Shown here: positions 1-5,562 of the stretch, piece after piece | Numbering within the stretch: position 1 is the stretch's first letter | Layout: every line of letters begins with the position of its first letter | Source of the DNA: Natrialbaceae archaeon | Lineage (GTDB): Archaea; Halobacteriota; Halobacteria; Halobacteriales; Natrialbaceae | Length of the DNA: 6,579 nucleotides | Direction: 5' to 3' | Assembly (NCBI GenBank): GCA_003552325.1 | Contig: PUKM01000143.1 | Location: 1 to 6,579, forward strand | Program-made: the position numbers and the translations under genes | Notes under the pieces: generated by a model | What the model was told of the DNA's origin: nothing | The model's input: only the letters and a program-made list of their open reading frames with translations | Databases searched by the model: none

Positions 1-315
1 CCCCGCCGCAACGCGGACGAGTTGCGCAGCCTCGCTGCGGACAAAGGCTACGACTGGAAGCGGTTACGCGAAAAATTGAGGGAAGAGAGCGTCAGACCGC
101 TGATCAAGCATCGAGAGTTCCGCCCCATCGATCACGCGCATAATGCGCGGATTGATGAGGCTCTCTACGGTCAGAGAGCCCTGTCTGAGACTGTCTTCTC
201 GGTGATCAAGCGCACGCTCGGCGACGCCGTGCGTGCGCGATCCTGGTATCGAGAGTTTCGTGAGATTGTCCTGATGTGTGTCGTCTACAACATCAAGCGT
301 GCCGTCAAACAGTAA
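1..315 (+). CDS. IS5-type DDE transposase, C-terminal part (cut by window edge)
   Basis: This is the C-terminal 104 residues of an insertion-sequence transposase, which cuts and joins the ends of its element. The frame is open from base 1, so the gene begins outside the window, and the TTG at 22 is only an internal Leu codon. Two parts of the catalytic DDE triad are visible: an Asp in ADKGYD (bases 40-42) and a Glu at bases 187-189. The Glu lies in a perfect Y-x2-R-x3-E-x6-K signature (YGQR..SETVFSVIK), typical of IS4/IS5-group enzymes. The ending WYREFREIVLMCVVYNIKRAVK is familiar from haloarchaeal IS5 elements. It stops at TAA 313-315 with no frameshift or internal stop, so the visible part looks intact. 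The first catalytic Asp and the left end of the element are not visible, so activity cannot be judged. The right end should lie within the next few tens of bases. The exact IS name is not known to me. Confidence 0.85.
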   Translation, partial: PRRNADELRSLAADKGYDWKRLREKLREESVRPLIKHREFRPIDHAHNARIDEALYGQRALSETVFSVIKRTLGDAVRARSWYREFREIVLMCVVYNIKRAVKQ

Positions 316-389
316 AATCAACCGCCGTATGGCGATTCACCACGGCCAAACGCGAAGCGTTTTCCCTCACCCCGTCTAACGGCCGTCCA
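316..389. repeat. Inverted repeats between the transposase and the PUA gene; probably contains the IS right end
   Basis: This 74-base spacer holds two nested inverted repeats. AAACGC (348-353) pairs with GCGTTT (357-362) across a GAA loop, and ACGGCC (342-347) pairs with GGCCGT (381-386) outside it. A further small palindrome, CGCC-GTAT-GGCG, lies at 323-334. The insertion sequence's right terminal repeat is expected here, but the left end is outside the window, so the boundary and any target duplication cannot be fixed. The inner hairpin followed by TTTTCCC could end the transposase transcript, or it could belong to the promoter of the next gene. Confidence 0.45.
353..367 (+). promoter_or_regulatory. 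Possible TATA-box region of the PUA gene
   Basis: A purine-rich CGAAG followed by TTTTCC (360-365) sits about 25-30 bases before the ATG at 390, where a haloarchaeal TATA box would drive a leaderless transcript. There is no Shine-Dalgarno sequence before this ATG. The match is weak and overlaps an inverted repeat, so this is an inference from position. Confidence 0.22.
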
Positions 390-887
390 ATGGCTCCCTC
401 GACCAGTACTGATTCCACGGAGGATGCCGACCTCCGTACCATCGCTGACTACCAGTTCGGCGCCGGCGTTGGCGACGCACTCTTTCCAGCCGGGGAGTCC
501 CGACGGATCGAACGGACGACGTCGGGGCGACCCCAGCAGATTCACGCCGATGGCGGGCGACTCGTGTCTTTCGGCACCGACGGCCGGTTTACCCTCGGGC
601 TCGAGGGCGGTCGTCGTCTCACCGAGGCCCTCGAGCCTCCCGCCTATCGGGTCGTCGTCGGCGACGAGAGTGAACCGTTCGTCCGTGACGGCAAAAACGT
701 CTTTTCGAAGTTCGTCACCGAGGCTGGTGACTCGATTCGAGCGGGTGACGACGTAGTCGTCGTCCACGAACGCGGCGATGTGCTGGCCGTCGGCCGAGCG
801 GAACTCGACGGCCGGTCACTGCTCGAGTTCGAGACGGGTATGGCCGTCTCCGTCCGAAGTGGGGTCGGCACGGTGGACGAGGAGTAA
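390..887 (+). CDS. Stand-alone PUA-domain protein resembling the C-terminus of archaeal tRNA-guanine transglycosylase
   Basis: This 165-residue protein is probably an RNA-binding protein or a tRNA-modification accessory factor. Residues 16-82 (YQFGAGVGDALF, then SFGTDGRFTLGLEGGRRL) look like the small domain that precedes the PUA domain in archaeosine transglycosylases. Residues 83-157 form the PUA domain: YRVVVGDESEPFVRDGKNVF, then RAGDDVVVV, VLAVGRAEL and the closing FETGMAVSVR. No catalytic TIM barrel is present, so it cannot exchange bases by itself. The ATG at 390 is chosen because the preceding in-frame residues are basic, unlike haloarchaeal proteins, and run back into the transposase gene. 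The first 12 residues are a Ser/Thr/Asp-rich tail. It converges on the methyltransferase gene and sits just downstream of an insertion sequence. Orthologues are, as far as I recall, widespread in haloarchaea as PUA-domain proteins. The RNA target is unknown. Confidence 0.85.
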   Translation: MAPSTSTDSTEDADLRTIADYQFGAGVGDALFPAGESRRIERTTSGRPQQIHADGGRLVSFGTDGRFTLGLEGGRRLTEALEPPAYRVVVGDESEPFVRDGKNVFSKFVTEAGDSIRAGDDVVVVHERGDVLAVGRAELDGRSLLEFETGMAVSVRSGVGTVDEE

Positions 888-955
888 CGATTGCAGCGAG
901 GAGACGGGTCTCATACTGGTGGCTGTAACCGTTTAACGACTGACAGCCGAGGGTA
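888..955. terminator. Gap between convergent genes with two small inverted repeats
   Basis: Two genes end facing each other across 68 bases. GAGAC (901-905) pairs with GTCTC (908-912) across two bases, and GGCTGT (921-926) pairs with ACAGCC (943-948) across a 16-base loop that contains GTTTAAC. Either could help end transcription from one or both sides. Neither is followed by a long T run, so the terminator role is inferred from position. Confidence 0.3.
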
Positions 956-1723
956 TCAATCAGGGTTTCGAGCCGTGATGATCGCCGTCGTCGTCAACGA
1001 CTGGGGGAGACCATCCTCGGATGACACCTCGATCTCGAAGGCTTCGATCAGGTCCTCCTCCGCCTCCAGAAGCAGCCGAAATACCGACTGACGTCTCTCC
1101 GGTGAAGGGGACTGACGCTCGAGCCAGGGCTCGACCGCCAGCGTCTTTCGGAACGTCGTCACTGAGTCGGGAACCAACCCCACCGTCTCGAGCCACTGCC
1201 GCCACTGCTCGAGTGGATAACACGCGACGTGGGTCGGATCACGCGTCCGTTCGAGCCTGTTGTAAAACGTGGCGAGGTCGGGTTCGCTGGGGACGACGTT
1301 GTCGATCAAGACCACGGTCCCCCCGGGTCGAAGGATCCGGTTCACTTCCTCGAGAAACGTTCGTGGGTTGGGGAGGTGATGGGCCGCGACTCGAGACGTC
1401 ACACCGCCAACGCTGTCGGTCGCGATGGGGAGGCGTTCACCGTCACCGAGTACCCCCTCGAGGGCGGGCGTGGCGGTCACGGCCGTCCGAACCATCGAAG
1501 GTGCGGGGTCGAGGGCTATGACCGGTTCGGCACCGGTTTCCACCACGGCAGCGGCGGCGTGCCCGGCCCCGCTGCCAACGTCGACGACGGGACCCGAAGC
1601 CTCATCGAACACCTCCCGCAGCCGGTCGAGTCCGGGCCCCTCCCGGTGAACTGCACTCTCGAGGTAGTCCGAGGCTGCCGAGTCGAAGGCGTCGGCTGCA
1701 GCCTGTTTTCGGTCGGCCGTCAT
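956..1723 (-). CDS. Class I SAM-dependent methyltransferase (UbiE/Methyltransf_11-like)
   Basis: This 255-residue soluble protein should transfer a methyl group from S-adenosylmethionine to an unknown small molecule or other acceptor. The Rossmann-fold motifs appear in the usual order: motif I VVDVGSGAG at 46-54 (SAM binding), the acidic end of strand 2 at Asp72 (IALDPAPSM), GDGERLPI at 93-100, then RVAAHHLPNP at 111-120 and the post-motif LRPGGTVVLI at 131-140. This layout matches UbiE/MenG-type and related stand-alone methyltransferases, but nothing visible fixes the substrate. Residues 150-255 form a variable C-terminal substrate region rich in Trp, Arg and Glu. The ATG at 1721-1723 gives a normal N-terminus (MTADRKQAAADAFDSAASDY) that leads directly into the helix before motif I. 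The gene lies 59 bases after hypF on the same strand, so read-through from the hyp genes is possible. It has no known part in hydrogenase maturation and is more likely an ordinary neighbouring gene. Confidence 0.85.
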   Translation of the reverse strand: MTADRKQAAADAFDSAASDYLESAVHREGPGLDRLREVFDEASGPVVDVGSGAGHAAAAVVETGAEPVIALDPAPSMVRTAVTATPALEGVLGDGERLPIATDSVGGVTSRVAAHHLPNPRTFLEEVNRILRPGGTVVLIDNVVPSEPDLATFYNRLERTRDPTHVACYPLEQWRQWLETVGLVPDSVTTFRKTLAVEPWLERQSPSPERRQSVFRLLLEAEEDLIEAFEIEVSSEDGLPQSLTTTAIITARNPD

Positions 1724-1747
1724 AGGCTGTCTTCGTGGCGCGATGGC

Positions 1748-1766
1748 AGAAAGGTATCGTGAAATT
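1748..1766 (-). promoter_or_regulatory. Possible TATA-box region of the methyltransferase gene
   Basis: In the 59-base gap between hypF and the methyltransferase, the minus strand carries an A/T-rich stretch (AATTTC, then GATACCTTTCT) about 25-43 bases before the ATG at 1723. That is where a TATA box for a short-leader or leaderless transcript would lie. The sequence match is weak. No hairpin terminator for hypF is visible in this gap. Confidence 0.22.
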
Positions 1767-1782
1767 GGGGGCGGAACAGCGG

Positions 1783-4194
1783 CTACTCAGTTCGAGAGTC
1801 TGCCCTGGCAGTCGCAACGATTGTCTGACCGTATGCGATTCCAGCATCACCAGGCGGGACCTGGGTAGGTGAGAGAAACCGAACGTTATGATCCGCAACG
1901 ATGTTACGGATACGGCGTGAAATAGCCACATTGTGAGCAACACCACCGGTGACACCGATCCACGGAACGGCACGTTCTCTGGCCGCCTGGACCGCGATCA
2001 GAGCCAGACCCTCCCCGAGCGCTGCTTGTGCGGTCGCGGCGACCTCAGCGACAGAATAGCTCGTCTGAAGTCGATCGATACGCCGGACCAATCGTGACGT
2101 CTCGATCACCGATCGCTCATCGTACAGGCCATAAGGTACGGTCAGCACACCACTTTGTACCGTATCCTGGCGACAGCGGCCGGAGTGTTCCTCGAGTTCG
2201 TGCTCGAGGGCGAGTGGGGTCCCACGGGCAGCGCTCGCCTCCAGTTTGATAGCGGGTTCTCCCTCGTACGTCCGTTCAGTACAGACCCCCAGCAACGCGC
2301 TGATGGCGTCGAGATATCGGCCCGCGCTGCTCGTTAGCGGGGCATTGAAACCCGCCTCGGCGGTCTTTCGGACCACTGTCGCGTCCGTCTGCGAGAGCGG
2401 CGTCCGATCAGCGATCAACTCGTCGACTCTCGCTCCGTCAGTGAGCAGACTTGCGAGGATCCGGGCCGGATGACGCACAGCCGCTTCGCCGCCGGGGAGG
2501 CGGAACGGTTCGAGGCCACCAACTCGCTCGAAAGACTCCTTCGTGACATCGAGCACCTCTCCGCCCCAGACCGTCCCGTCCGGTCCGTACCCGGTCCCAT
2601 CGATCGTGATCACGACCGCACGGTCACAGGCGTGTTCAGCGAGCAGCCCCGCTGCATGGGCGTGGTGATGTTGGACCCGGATTGGGTCCGCCGGTCCACG
2701 TACCCCCCTCAGTTCTGATGCATATGACGTGGCCAGCCTCGAGGTACCGAAGTCGGGGTGCAGGTCGCAGGCAACGATCGCCGGTTCGACTCCGAACAAC
2801 GCTTTCAGGTGTTCGACCGTTTCCTCGAGAAATGCTTCTGTGCTGGGGCCGTCGACAGCTCCGAGGTGCTGGGAGAGAACCACCTCGTCCTCGCGACCTA
2901 ATGCGACCGTGGTGTCGAACGCCGCACCGAGTGCCAGGATTGCTGGACCGCTCTCTCGACGAGGAAGTGGCCGGGGAACCCATCCACGGGATCGTCTGAG
3001 GAACCGCAGACCAGTGTCGGAAACCCTAACAACGCTGTCGTCACATCGAGCAGCAATCTCACGGTCGTGTACAACAGCCGCATCGATAACATCGGCCAGC
3101 GCTCCGTAGATCTCCTCGGTGGAGAGTGCCATCGGTTCACCCGGGAGATTCGCGCTCGTCATCACCAGTGGATCATCGAGGTGATCGAACAGCAGATGGT
3201 GTGACCCAGCATAGGGGAGCATCACGCCAACAGTGTGCAGTCCAGGAGCAACCTCTTCGAGCCAGCTCCTCTCTCGGCTTGACCCAGAGCCCCCCAGTGT
3301 CTCGAGGACGACGATGGGGCGTCGGACGTCTGTCAACCACGATCGCTCCTCCTGGCCGACTCGCGCGAACTGCTCGACCTGTTCGATGGACTTGGCCATG
3401 AGCGCAAACGGTTTTTCGGGTCGTCCCGTTCGTTCGCGAAGACCCGCGACTGCGTCCCGGTCAGTCGCTCGACAGGCAAGATGTGTTCCCCCGATACCCT
3501 TGATCGCAAGGATGTCACCTCGCTCGAGCCGAGAACCCGCTGCCTCGATCGCAGCAGTGCCAGCCGCCAGCTCCGTGCGGTCATCAGTCAAAAGCGAAAG
3601 GGATGGACCACACGCTGGACAGGCGATCGTCTGGGCATGGTATCGCCGATCGCCTGGATCAGTATACTCATCGTTGCACCTCTCACACAGCGGGAAAGGC
3701 GCCATCGTTGTCGTTGGGCGATCGTACGGGAGTGACTCGATGACCGTGTAGCGCGGCCCACAGTCGACACATGAGGTTGCCCAGTACGTGTGGTACCGTG
3801 AGTTCTGGTCGTATACGTCCTCGAGACAGGCGTCACAGATTCCGGTATCGGGAGGGATCGTTCCCGATCCACCAGCGCCCCGTGTAGAGGAGACGATCTC
3901 GAACGTCCGAAATCGGTTATCGGAGCCGTCTCCGGACTCGTGTGTCTCGACATCGATCGAGTCGACTACAGCGAGCGGTGGTGGCCGTTCGCGAACGTCC
4001 TCGATGAACGCTTCAACGTCCTCCAGAGCCCCCGTGGCGGAGATTTTCACCCCCGCGTCGCCGGTGTTCCGCACGGTGCCGACCAGGTCGTGTGCAGTCG
4101 CTCGACGGTAAACGAACGGGCGGAAGCCAACCGCTTGAACGACTCCAGTAACGGTCAACTCGACGTGGACTCGAGCGTCATCACGATCGGTCAT
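1783..4194 (-). CDS. hypF: [NiFe]-hydrogenase maturation carbamoyltransferase HypF
   Basis: HypF uses carbamoyl phosphate and ATP to form carbamoyl-AMP and moves the carbamoyl group to the C-terminal Cys of HypE, the first step in making the cyanide ligands of the active-site iron. All family domains are present in 803 residues, close to the usual 750-800. Residues 8-100 are the acylphosphatase domain (VVQAVGFRPF with Arg25, then VRNTGDAGVKI with Asn43). Residues 120-195 hold four CxxC zinc pairs (120/123, 142/145, 170/173, 192/195). The YrdC-like domain spans about 212-405 (IKGIGGTHLACRA, KPFALM, VMTSANLPGEPM). The Kae1-like carbamoyltransferase domain follows, with CDLHPDFGTSR (476-486), VQHHHAHAA (507-515), IDGTGYGPDG (531-540), EGEPAIKLEA (644-653) and TGGVAHN (749-755). 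ATG 4194 is preferred to an upstream in-frame TTG at 4272, which would add 26 residues with no family match. Small deviations are QAVGF for the usual QGVGF, and GAAFDTTVAL for the usual GAxxKNTxxL. It follows hypB after 125 bases. Confidence 0.97.
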   Translation of the reverse strand: MTDRDDARVHVELTVTGVVQAVGFRPFVYRRATAHDLVGTVRNTGDAGVKISATGALEDVEAFIEDVRERPPPLAVVDSIDVETHESGDGSDNRFRTFEIVSSTRGAGGSGTIPPDTGICDACLEDVYDQNSRYHTYWATSCVDCGPRYTVIESLPYDRPTTTMAPFPLCERCNDEYTDPGDRRYHAQTIACPACGPSLSLLTDDRTELAAGTAAIEAAGSRLERGDILAIKGIGGTHLACRATDRDAVAGLRERTGRPEKPFALMAKSIEQVEQFARVGQEERSWLTDVRRPIVVLETLGGSGSSRERSWLEEVAPGLHTVGVMLPYAGSHHLLFDHLDDPLVMTSANLPGEPMALSTEEIYGALADVIDAAVVHDREIAARCDDSVVRVSDTGLRFLRRSRGWVPRPLPRRESGPAILALGAAFDTTVALGREDEVVLSQHLGAVDGPSTEAFLEETVEHLKALFGVEPAIVACDLHPDFGTSRLATSYASELRGVRGPADPIRVQHHHAHAAGLLAEHACDRAVVITIDGTGYGPDGTVWGGEVLDVTKESFERVGGLEPFRLPGGEAAVRHPARILASLLTDGARVDELIADRTPLSQTDATVVRKTAEAGFNAPLTSSAGRYLDAISALLGVCTERTYEGEPAIKLEASAARGTPLALEHELEEHSGRCRQDTVQSGVLTVPYGLYDERSVIETSRLVRRIDRLQTSYSVAEVAATAQAALGEGLALIAVQAARERAVPWIGVTGGVAHNVAISRRIRNIVADHNVRFLSPTQVPPGDAGIAYGQTIVATARADSRTE

Positions 4195-4319
4195 GAGTGC
4201 ATCGTCCAGGACCGCAGTGAGAGCGCCACACTCTCGACTGCTATACACCCCCACACAGCCAAATACGCCCAACGGGTGGAGACCGCGTGTCCAGTTGCGT
4301 ATGATCTCATGGGAGGGGA
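4195..4319 (-). promoter_or_regulatory. hypB-hypF intergenic region with hairpin and possible TATA box
   Basis: This is the only sizeable gap in the hyp cluster. On the minus strand, TGTATAG (4241-4247) lies about 47 bases before the hypF ATG and could be a TATA box giving a leader of roughly 20-25 bases. Next to it, 4214-4241 forms an inverted repeat: GCAGT-GAGAG pairs with CTCTC-ACTGC around a 7-base loop, with one bulged base at 4236. That makes 10 paired bases, ending 19 bases before the start codon. No U run follows, so it does not look like a simple terminator. An operator or leader element for hypF is plausible but inferred. Confidence 0.4.
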
Positions 4320-5147
4320 TTAGTGGGTGCTCTCGTCGCGATGATGGTGGTGTTTATCATGGTCGGCCTCGAGTGCGTTCGCGAGTGCCCCGATTCCGAC
4401 GTTACCTTTCGCATCCGTTTCGAAGACCGGGGTCTCGGGGGCAACGTTCTCGATATCTGATTTGATTCGGCTGATGTCAGTGCCGACCACCTCAGCGACA
4501 TCGATCTTGTTGATTACAACGAGGTCGGCGGTCTGTACCAACATTGGGTGTTTTCGGACGACGTCGTCGCCTTCGGTCGTACTGACGACGAGCACGCGGC
4601 GGTTCGCTCCGAGCGGAAAATCCGCTGGACACACCATGTTACCGACGTTTTCCAGGTACAGCGTGTCGAGTTCCTCGAGGGCAAATCCCTCTAAAGCCTG
4701 TGAGACGAGCGTCGGATCGAGGTGACACTCCTTGCCCGTATTGATATTCTCGACCTGGACACCATGTGATCGGAGTCGGGTCGCGTCGTCTTTTCCGGCG
4801 ACGTCCCCAACGACGGCGCCGATTGTCTCGTCGTCGGGAGCCCGTTCGATCAACCGTTCGAGAAGCATCGTCTTTCCACCACCCGTCGAGCCGGCGAACT
4901 CGACGCAAAAGACGTCGTTGTCGTGTGAAAGCCTCTCGTGTACCTCGCCAGCCCGTGCACGAACGGCTTCGAGCACGTCAGCTTCGACGTCGGTGGCTGA
5001 TTCTTCGTGGCTATGAGAGTGTTCGTGACCAAATCGGTGTGCTCTCAGAGGGTCGACGAGCACCTCGAACTGATCGATCAGTGTGGCCAGTGACTCGATG
5101 GTTCGGTTCGACAGTCGGACGGACGTAGCGTTCGTGTAGGATGTCAT
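4320..5147 (-). CDS. hypB: Hydrogenase nickel-incorporation GTPase HypB
   Basis: HypB is a SIMIBI-class GTPase that works with HypA to load nickel into the large-subunit precursor of [NiFe] hydrogenases. In 275 residues it shows the P-loop GSTGGGKT (86-93), the metal-site residues Cys141-His142 (ECHLD) and Cys173 (ENVGNMVCP), which match the Cys-His/Cys site in the G domain of other HypBs, STTEGDD (189-195), and the base-specificity motif NKID (213-216). The N-terminal CxxCGC nickel motif of E. coli HypB is absent. His-rich stretches occur at both ends: HRFGHEHSHSHEE (37-49) and HDKHHHHRDESTH (263-275). N-terminal His tracts are known in HypB as nickel stores, but a second C-terminal one is unusual. 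The ATG at 5147 overlaps the hypA stop by four bases (ATGA), which fixes the start and suggests coupled translation. A GGAG (5159-5162) lies 11 bases upstream. A longer in-frame start at 5255 would lie deep inside hypA and is unlikely. Confidence 0.97.
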   Translation of the reverse strand: MTSYTNATSVRLSNRTIESLATLIDQFEVLVDPLRAHRFGHEHSHSHEESATDVEADVLEAVRARAGEVHERLSHDNDVFCVEFAGSTGGGKTMLLERLIERAPDDETIGAVVGDVAGKDDATRLRSHGVQVENINTGKECHLDPTLVSQALEGFALEELDTLYLENVGNMVCPADFPLGANRRVLVVSTTEGDDVVRKHPMLVQTADLVVINKIDVAEVVGTDISRIKSDIENVAPETPVFETDAKGNVGIGALANALEADHDKHHHHRDESTH

Positions 5148-5539
5148 AGTGTTTCGTTCTCCGTAGTCTGAGTATCGGCGTCTGGAAGTGCGACTTTCGA
5201 GAGTCGGCACTCCCGACCCCGAACGAGGGTTATTCGCTCGGTACAGTGTGGACACCGCACGTTTGGCGCGTAGGTCAGTGTGTCCTCGAGTGTCGGTGGT
5301 TCCCCCTTCCAGCCACAGTCACACTGGCCGAGCGGGGTGATAGTCTCGATCTCGATGGTTGCGGCGGCAGCCGGGGTACCTTCGGTGGCACATTCGATGC
5401 AGAACCGGAGTTGGTCTGGGTTGACGTGTGTGGCCACCCCGACCTCGAGCGTGAGTCGTTCGATCGTTTCTGCACCGTGTTCGTCGGCTACGGTTACAGC
5501 GCGGTCGACTATTCCAGTTGCGACACTGAGTTCGTGCAT
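5144..5539 (-). CDS. hypA: Hydrogenase nickel metallochaperone HypA
   Basis: HypA binds nickel and, with HypB, hands it to the hydrogenase large subunit. The 131-residue protein begins MHELSVATGIVDRA, the family signature in which His2 and the N-terminus bind nickel. This fixes the start at 5539 rather than at the in-frame codon 30 bases upstream. The central part (EVGVATHVNPDQLRF, then ATEGTP) and the C-terminal zinc ribbon (QCDCGWKG at 72-79, CPHC at 96-99, then SKVAL) fit the family. Two oddities stand out: the first zinc pair reads Cys73-x-Cys75 instead of the usual CxxC, and an extra CxxC occurs at Cys47/Cys50 where the family normally has non-cysteine residues. Cys111 is also present. 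The gene starts 23 bases after the hypE stop, has no Shine-Dalgarno sequence, and overlaps hypB by ATGA, so the three genes should form one operon. HypA-like proteins can also serve urease, but hypE and hypF beside it point to hydrogenase. Confidence 0.96.
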   Translation of the reverse strand: MHELSVATGIVDRAVTVADEHGAETIERLTLEVGVATHVNPDQLRFCIECATEGTPAAAATIEIETITPLGQCDCGWKGEPPTLEDTLTYAPNVRCPHCTERITLVRGRECRLSKVALPDADTQTTENETL

Positions 5540-5562
5540 CGTACGTGTGTGCGGTGGTGTGT

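Noticed and set aside
22..24. TTG as the start of a small 97-residue protein
   Set aside because: The frame is open to base 1 and reads as the middle of an IS5-type transposase; the TTG is an ordinary Leu codon.
318..767. 149-codon minus-strand open frame opposite the PUA gene
   Set aside because: It has no family resemblance, and the plus-strand PUA protein explains the conservation pattern.
1229..1762. 177-codon plus-strand open frame opposite the methyltransferase
   Set aside because: It has a basic, low-complexity translation and lies antisense to clear SAM-binding motifs, so it is a shadow.
3233..3751. 172-codon plus-strand open frame opposite hypF
   Set aside because: It is Ser/Arg-rich with no recognisable domain and lies antisense to well-conserved HypF domains. 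GC-rich DNA commonly gives such open frames.
4195..4272. Longer HypF starting at an in-frame TTG at 4272
   Set aside because: The extra 26 residues (MGVFGCVGVYSS...) are Cys-rich, match nothing in HypF and would run through the hairpin. ATG at 4194 starts just before the acylphosphatase domain.
5148..5255. Longer HypB starting at 5255
   Set aside because: The added 36 residues are basic, unlike haloarchaeal proteins, and lie wholly inside the hypA coding region. The ATGA overlap at 5144-5147 gives a natural start.
5540..5562. GT-rich stretch between hypE and hypA as a regulatory repeat
   Set aside because: It is only 23 bases long, has no inverted or clear direct repeat and no ribosome-binding site. 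It is most simply a short operon spacer.
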